Below, piece after piece: positions 60,184 to 64,000 of a stretch of 64,000 bases of DNA (positions are counted from its first letter, which is position 1; the number at the start of each line of letters is the position of its first letter). Source of the DNA: Leptolyngbya sp. FACHB-321 (GTDB lineage Bacteria > Cyanobacteriota > Cyanobacteriia > Leptolyngbyales > Leptolyngbyaceae); assembly GCF_014695975.1 (NCBI RefSeq), contig NZ_JACJPI010000058.1:62001-126000 (forward strand). Reading direction: 5' to 3'. The notes beneath the pieces are model-generated. The model worked only from the letters and a program-made list of their open reading frames with translations. It did not search any database and was not told the origin of the DNA. The translations under genes were made by a program, and so were the position numbers.

Positions 60184-60926
60184 ACCCTGTTGATCCGATT
60201 ATTCTGACAGCTTATGTGCTGTGTATTGCCTATTTTCTGTACCTGATTGTTGATGCCTTCAACGATGAGTTTACGATTCATTTAGATGCAGATTTTCTCA
60301 GGCAACAGTTAGAGAATCAGAACCTAGAGGGCTTAATTGACATCAGCTTCAAATTTGATAGCCGTTATGAGTTTGACAAGCTTAAGCAACTGGCGATTAG
60401 CATCAAAAATCAAGCAGCTTATGAACCCGTTGATGATAAACCGCACGGCATTTCGCTCTATGTGGATTGGGATTACTGTGCCTTCACGGATCTAGATGGT
60501 CGATCGCGCCGGGTCACCCGTTTAATGCCTGGTACCACTGTAGATCTCTTTCAAAATCAAGTGTTTAGCACGATTACGCCTAACAGTACACTTAAGGAAA
60601 CTATCACGGCTGAAGATTTACTCCAGCGAAAAGGCGAACGAAAGGCAGACAAGCTTGATAGTACGTCTCCAGCAAACCTGGAAATTGAGGTGACCAAACC
60701 CCTGATCGACTTATCAAAGCCAGGTATAAAGGCACCTGCTAAGGCAAAAGAACGATACGCGCGGTTTATGCAACGCTATACCGATCTGACCTTCTTCCTC
60801 GAACTGGCATTTCGCATTGTGGGTCCGCATGGAACGGTCAGTGGCGATCGTGTCTATATACTCTGCAAATTCGTCATGCACAAGCTCCCCTGGACAGCAG
60901 GGCTGCCATGGAATCCAAAGTCTTAG
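60180..60926 (+). CDS. Unknown membrane-anchored protein coupled to CorA
   Basis: A 248-residue protein whose ATGA start overlaps the corA stop, which implies coupled translation. It has one N-terminal membrane helix (IILTAYVLCIAYFLYLIVDA), then a soluble domain containing a beta-rich part (about 60-130: LIDISFKFDSRYEFDKLKQL, YVDWDYCAFTDLDGRSRRVT) and a basic helical C-terminal part (AKERYARFMQRYTDLTFFLE). I do not recognise a family. The context suggests an accessory factor for the CorA channel or a protein needed in the same stoichiometry. Confidence 0.75.
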   Translation: MNPVDPIILTAYVLCIAYFLYLIVDAFNDEFTIHLDADFLRQQLENQNLEGLIDISFKFDSRYEFDKLKQLAISIKNQAAYEPVDDKPHGISLYVDWDYCAFTDLDGRSRRVTRLMPGTTVDLFQNQVFSTITPNSTLKETITAEDLLQRKGERKADKLDSTSPANLEIEVTKPLIDLSKPGIKAPAKAKERYARFMQRYTDLTFFLELAFRIVGPHGTVSGDRVYILCKFVMHKLPWTAGLPWNPKS

Positions 60927-61227
60927 GCAGCGGAGCAGAGCAGAAGAGGGGCAGAGGATGTCAAATAATGTAAGGTAGCGCTCTTACTTTGTTAAAAGAG
61001 GCAAGGGCTGAACAACGTTTGTGCTTACTTTAAGCCCTTTAGATAGCTGATCACCGATCCTTTCTCCATAGAAATACAGACATCAAAAAAAATGATGGAG
61101 GAAGATCCGCAATCTTCACAGGGGGTTTTAGGCGTAATTTTGGCATGGTTGTAGTGGCAAATCACCAAGCAGCGCCTTGCTTGCCTGTCGTGGGTGTTGC
61201 CCGCCCTTGCTACCTGGAATTTTTCTT

Positions 61228-61407
61228 ATGTTTTCCTTACAACACGCAAAGCTTTACTTCCCATTCCGACAATTTCTGACCCAGCCAGTCTTTGACTCCA
61301 GGTTTAAGGTTGTACTTAACCCGCGTCACTTTTACCGTTTGCATCAAATTGCACTGTTCGAGCGTTGTCTGGTTCAAGAATGTTCCTCAAAAGATAAACG
61401 CTACTAA
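61228..61407 (+). CDS. Possible small basic protein, 59 aa
   Basis: From ATG 61228 a 59-residue frame encodes MFSLQHAKLYFPFRQFLTQP and ends in ERCLVQECSSKDKRY. Composition is protein-like (aromatic and basic) and the terminator at 61435 lies 28 bp past the stop, as expected for a real transcript. Against it: only a weak ribosome site, and no recognised family. An alternative reading is a non-coding RNA in the same place. Confidence 0.35.
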   Translation: MFSLQHAKLYFPFRQFLTQPVFDSRFKVVLNPRHFYRLHQIALFERCLVQECSSKDKRY

Positions 61408-61434
61408 AGCGGTAATGTCTAGATTTATATGTTG

Positions 61435-61465
61435 ACGGCAGGGCGATTGCTCTGCCGTTTTGTTT
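61435..61465 (+). terminator. Strong intrinsic terminator
   Basis: ACGGCAGGGC and GCTCTGCCGT form a 10-bp stem (one G-T wobble) with a GATT loop, followed by TTTGTTT. It implies a plus-strand transcript ending here, upstream of the HTH protein gene. Confidence 0.85.
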
Positions 61466-61640
61466 GGAAAAGTGTCCTATCCATCCGGAGAATGGATGAA
61501 GCCCCCGAATGAAGATATGAAGATAGTTTAGCCAACTAAATGTAAACGCAGGTTAGGCGCTGGTGCGATCGCCGCTGCCGCCACAGTTGCTTTGGGGTGT
61601 GCTATTGAGTGCTTAATGTTTTAACTAGGGGAGGCGATTG

Positions 61641-62756
61641 ATGCTAGCACACGAGTCTACTTACTATGTGGGTGTTCCTGGAGGCAATGCCGAGATGTCT
61701 CTGAATGGACTGCGAGCCATTTTGGGTCAGGTAGAGACGGAGCTTTATCAAAGTGAAATTTATGGGCAGATGCTCTCAAGCATCAAGGCATTGCCAGAGG
61801 ATCTAACGAGGCAAGTGCAGTGCATGGTGCGGGCAGTCGGTAGAGAAGCGATTCGACTGGCGTTACGTAAGCTGGTGCGAAAGAAACCGGCAGGGCTTAT
61901 GCCATCAGGCGGTCAAGGCTTTAGCGGCTCAACGTTATCAGTGGCTGCACCCAAACTCCAACAACCACCTGCACCGCCACCACCGAACGCTAGCCTTAAT
62001 GAGGTAGCTATGACCGCGCCCGCTCACAACCACCCTCCGACCACTGTACTTGCTGCACCTTCAGATAGCCCTCCAACCCACCTCCTGAATGGGCATATTA
62101 CCGTTTACCCACCGCCAGCGATGCCGACAACAAAGCAACTCAGAGCCAATATGCCTAAAAAGCGTAGCAAAAAAGAGTTGGCAGCACAGTCAGCGCTACA
62201 AGCACGCGAGGCTTGCCTGCGAGAATTGGGTCAAGTGATCCGGCAGGCGCGGCAAGAAAAAGCCTGGTCTCCGTACCATCTCCATATGAAGACCCAAATT
62301 CCCGTTCATCAATTAGAAGCGTTGGAAATGGGGCGTATCGATCGACTACCAGAGGACATTTATCTGCGTGGCTTTATTCGCCAGATTGGTAATACTTTGG
62401 GTTTGGATGGCAACCACCTGGCAGCATCGTTACCGGAGATCGAGACTGCAACAGCTGTTATACCGTCATGGCAACAGCCAAAAACGCACGTTGGGTTACG
62501 CTTGGACTCGATGCACATCTATGTAGGGTATGCAGCCCTTATGGCTAGCGGCATCGCCTGGGTTTCGCAGCAAGCCGCCCCCCCGCAGGTAAATTCAGCA
62601 CCAATGCCACCACCAGTAACAGTCGAGCCGTCAACGGCTCCTGCTCAAGCGGCAACTGCTAAGGCTAGCCAGAAAAATGTATCAACGCTCAGTGGCAAGC
62701 AGAGTACGGCAATGCCAAGCAATATGTCACCACCCGAACGTAGCCCTGTGCGGTAA
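61641..62756 (+). CDS. RodZ-like helix-turn-helix membrane protein
   Basis: A 371-residue protein with ATG 61641 after a strong GGGGAGG site. The N-terminal helical domain (about 15-85: GLRAILGQVETELYQSEIYG) is followed by a Pro-rich linker, then an XRE-type helix-turn-helix at about 195-260 (CLRELGQVIRQARQEKAWSP, LHMKTQIPVHQLEALEMG, YLRGFIRQIGNTLGLDGNHL) resembling the RodZ cytoplasmic domain. One membrane segment (IYVGYAALMASGIAWVS) near 292 precedes a Pro/Ala-rich exposed tail. RodZ anchors MreB; the unusual N-terminal domain is extra. The precise role is open. Confidence 0.8.
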   Translation: MLAHESTYYVGVPGGNAEMSLNGLRAILGQVETELYQSEIYGQMLSSIKALPEDLTRQVQCMVRAVGREAIRLALRKLVRKKPAGLMPSGGQGFSGSTLSVAAPKLQQPPAPPPPNASLNEVAMTAPAHNHPPTTVLAAPSDSPPTHLLNGHITVYPPPAMPTTKQLRANMPKKRSKKELAAQSALQAREACLRELGQVIRQARQEKAWSPYHLHMKTQIPVHQLEALEMGRIDRLPEDIYLRGFIRQIGNTLGLDGNHLAASLPEIETATAVIPSWQQPKTHVGLRLDSMHIYVGYAALMASGIAWVSQQAAPPQVNSAPMPPPVTVEPSTAPAQAATAKASQKNVSTLSGKQSTAMPSNMSPPERSPVR

Positions 62757-62843
62757 AAACTGGGTTGCAGCCGCTAGAGCTACTGCCTTCTAACGTTTGC
62801 CTGATAGGATGGACGATAGGTTGTTTCACTAACGGCATCAAAC

Positions 62844-63782
62844 GTGGTTGTTAAGCCAGAGTGGTTACGGGTAAAAGCGCCGCAGTGGGAGCGGGTCGGT
62901 AACGTTAAGGAAATCTTGCGTGATTTGGGGCTGAACACAGTTTGTGAAGAGGCATCCTGTCCCAATATTGGCGAGTGCTTTAACAGCGGCACTGCCACCT
63001 TCCTGATTATGGGACCTGCTTGCACCCGTGCTTGCCCCTACTGCGATATTGACTTTGAGAAAAAGCCAAAACCGCTTGACCCGGCAGAACCAGAGCAATT
63101 GGCAGAAGCAGTGCGTCGAATGCGGTTGAACCATGTGGTGGTTACATCGGTTAATCGGGATGATTTGCCCGATGGTGGCGCAGCTCAGTTTGATCGCTGT
63201 ATCCGTGCTATCCGTGCAGCGTCACCAGGAACCACGATCGAAGTGCTGATCCCTGACCTCTGCGGCAACTGGGATGCGTTAGCAACCATCTTGCAAGCAA
63301 ACCCAGATGTGTTAAACCACAACACCGAGACGATCGCGCGCTTGTATCGTCGGGTGCGCCCACAAGGTAGCTATCAGCGATCGCTCGAACTCTTGCAGCA
63401 TACTCGTGCTTTCGCTCCCTGGGTTTACACCAAGACGGGCATTATGGTGGGCTTGGGCGAAACCGATGCTGAAGTGCGGCAGGTGATGGATGATCTGCGA
63501 TCAGTCGATTGTGACATTCTGACGATCGGGCAATACCTCCAGCCCAGCCAAAAACATCTCGGTGTTGTAGAGTTTGTGCGACCGGAGCAGTTCAACGCTT
63601 GGAGAATTTATGGTGAATCGCTGGGCTTCTTGCAAGTAGTCGCTTCGCCGCTTACGCGCAGTTCCTACCATGCCGAGCAAGTCAGAGCGCTAATGGAACG
63701 GTTTCCACGGGAAAGAGGCGATCGGCTTCAAGCGGTTAGCCCACCGCAGTCTGCGATCAAACCATCGCACGCTGAGAGCTGA
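62844..63782 (+). CDS. lipA: Lipoyl synthase
   Basis: A 312-residue radical SAM enzyme that inserts two sulphur atoms into octanoyl groups of lipoyl-dependent proteins. The auxiliary cluster motif is [12 protein letters not shown] (C-x4-C-x5-C), and the radical SAM motif is [13 protein letters not shown] with C-x3-C-x2-C. The sixth ligand serine is in the C-terminal RSSYHAEQV. The start codon is GTG 62844. Cyanobacteria often carry two lipA genes; this is a standard full-length version. gpsA follows 12 bp after the stop. Confidence 0.96.
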   Translation: MVVKPEWLRVKAPQWERVGNVKEILRDLGLNTVCEEASCPNIGECFNSGTATFLIMGPACTRACPYCDIDFEKKPKPLDPAEPEQLAEAVRRMRLNHVVVTSVNRDDLPDGGAAQFDRCIRAIRAASPGTTIEVLIPDLCGNWDALATILQANPDVLNHNTETIARLYRRVRPQGSYQRSLELLQHTRAFAPWVYTKTGIMVGLGETDAEVRQVMDDLRSVDCDILTIGQYLQPSQKHLGVVEFVRPEQFNAWRIYGESLGFLQVVASPLTRSSYHAEQVRALMERFPRERGDRLQAVSPPQSAIKPSHAES

Positions 63783-63794
63783 TCGCCTTAGCTT

Positions 63795-64000
63795 ATGTCA
63801 CAACGTACGATCGTTATTCTAGGTGCTGGAGCCTGGGGCATCACGTTAGCGGGATTGGCAGCCGCAAAAGGGCACAGTGTACATCTGTGGTCACGCCAAC
63901 AGGGTGACTTGCAAACTGTTCTCGGTGACGCTGATCTTGTCATCTCGGCTGTCTCTATGAAGGGAGTGAGTGCAGTAGTCGAGCAAGTGGGGCAGGTGGC
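63795..64000 (+). CDS. gpsA: Glycerol-3-phosphate dehydrogenase [NAD(P)+], 3' end outside window
   Basis: The first 68 codons of a GpsA protein that makes sn-glycerol 3-phosphate for membrane lipids. The nucleotide-binding loop is VILGAGAWGITLAGLAAAKG, followed by VHLWSRQQG and DADLVISAVSMKGVSAVVEQ. Compared with longer GpsA proteins there are about 30 residues fewer between the WSR and DADLV motifs, which I recall as typical of cyanobacterial GpsA. It follows lipA by 12 bp and probably shares its transcript. Confidence 0.9.
   Translation, partial: MSQRTIVILGAGAWGITLAGLAAAKGHSVHLWSRQQGDLQTVLGDADLVISAVSMKGVSAVVEQVGQV

Larger units (their letters stand above)
60927..61640. other. 714-bp region with a terminator and a doubtful small gene
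   Basis: After a purine-rich spacer (GCAGAAGAGGGGCAGAGG near 60940) it holds a hairpin GAAGATCCGCAATCTTC at 61101-61117, an AT-rich run, a candidate small gene (61228-61407) and a terminator at 61435-61465. A promoter for the HTH protein gene should lie near 61540-61620. No RNA family was recognised. Confidence 0.45.

Overview
The window is a stretch of cyanobacterial chromosome. The taxonomic signals are a core-membrane phycobilisome linker gene (apcE), an ATP synthase operon with paired b and b' subunit genes and no beta or epsilon genes, zeta-carotene desaturase, the cyanobacterial arginine dihydrolase (ArgZ/AgrE type), several small cyanobacterium-type conserved genes, very frequent GCGATCGC (HIP1-like) octamers, and intergenic heptamer-type tandem repeats. 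I cannot name the genus. No tRNA, rRNA, CRISPR array, transposase, integrase or prophage gene was recognised, so this is mostly core chromosome with small repeat elements between genes.

Layout. 1-3 kb: apcE (minus, runs off the left edge). 3.2-4.2 kb: a HicB-like small protein and an orphan. 4.5-10.7 kb: the ATP synthase operon atp1-a-c-b'-b-delta-alpha-gamma. 10.8-18 kb: ferredoxin, an exported protein, a 60-residue protein with DUF3326, a CPBP protease, an MFS transporter, a hydrolase, a ferrochelatase-like protein with a polyhistidine tail, and an FMN reductase. 18.5-25.5 kb: ftsH, an M23 peptidase, a J-domain protein, a GAF/PAS histidine kinase, sfsA. 25.6-33 kb: argZ, coaBC with a small membrane protein, DUF2555, an esterase, purH. 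33-40.6 kb: an orphan, a DUF4079 protein, a histidine phosphatase, a DNA glycosylase, an exported protein, hspA, a dynamin-like GTPase, a TPR/glycosyltransferase protein. 40.6-41.3 kb: a long gene-free stretch with dispersed repeats and a candidate small RNA. 41.3-49 kb: aminotransferase, SRPBCC protein and zeta-carotene desaturase, TMEM175 channel, RecQ, RNase PH, adenylate kinase. 49-56.9 kb: CobO-like protein and dcd, a flavoprotein, CobD-like decarboxylase overlapping HU, thioredoxin, fabG, a quinone-oxidoreductase-like gene divergent from an HxlR regulator. 57-64 kb: CIRCE-controlled groEL, corA with a coupled partner gene, an HTH/RodZ-like protein, lipA, and the start of gpsA.

How the genes work together. 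The largest functional unit is photosynthetic energy conversion: apcE anchors the phycobilisome, the atp operon makes the Fo sector and most of F1, and zeta-carotene desaturase supplies carotenoids. Protein quality control is also well represented (FtsH, Hsp20, GroEL with a perfect CIRCE operator). The rest are single housekeeping genes in short operons, often separated by inverted or heptameric repeats.

I found no convincing undescribed multi-gene system. The best leads are a terminator-bearing small RNA candidate at about 41.03-41.17 kb, an intergenic-type repeat inserted in frame in purH, a roughly 90-bp dispersed element present at least twice, a ferrochelatase-like enzyme with 15 His in its last 27 residues, two enzyme-family proteins lacking their defining catalytic motifs (CobO-like and dihydrolipoamide-dehydrogenase-like), and an unknown membrane protein translationally coupled to CorA.
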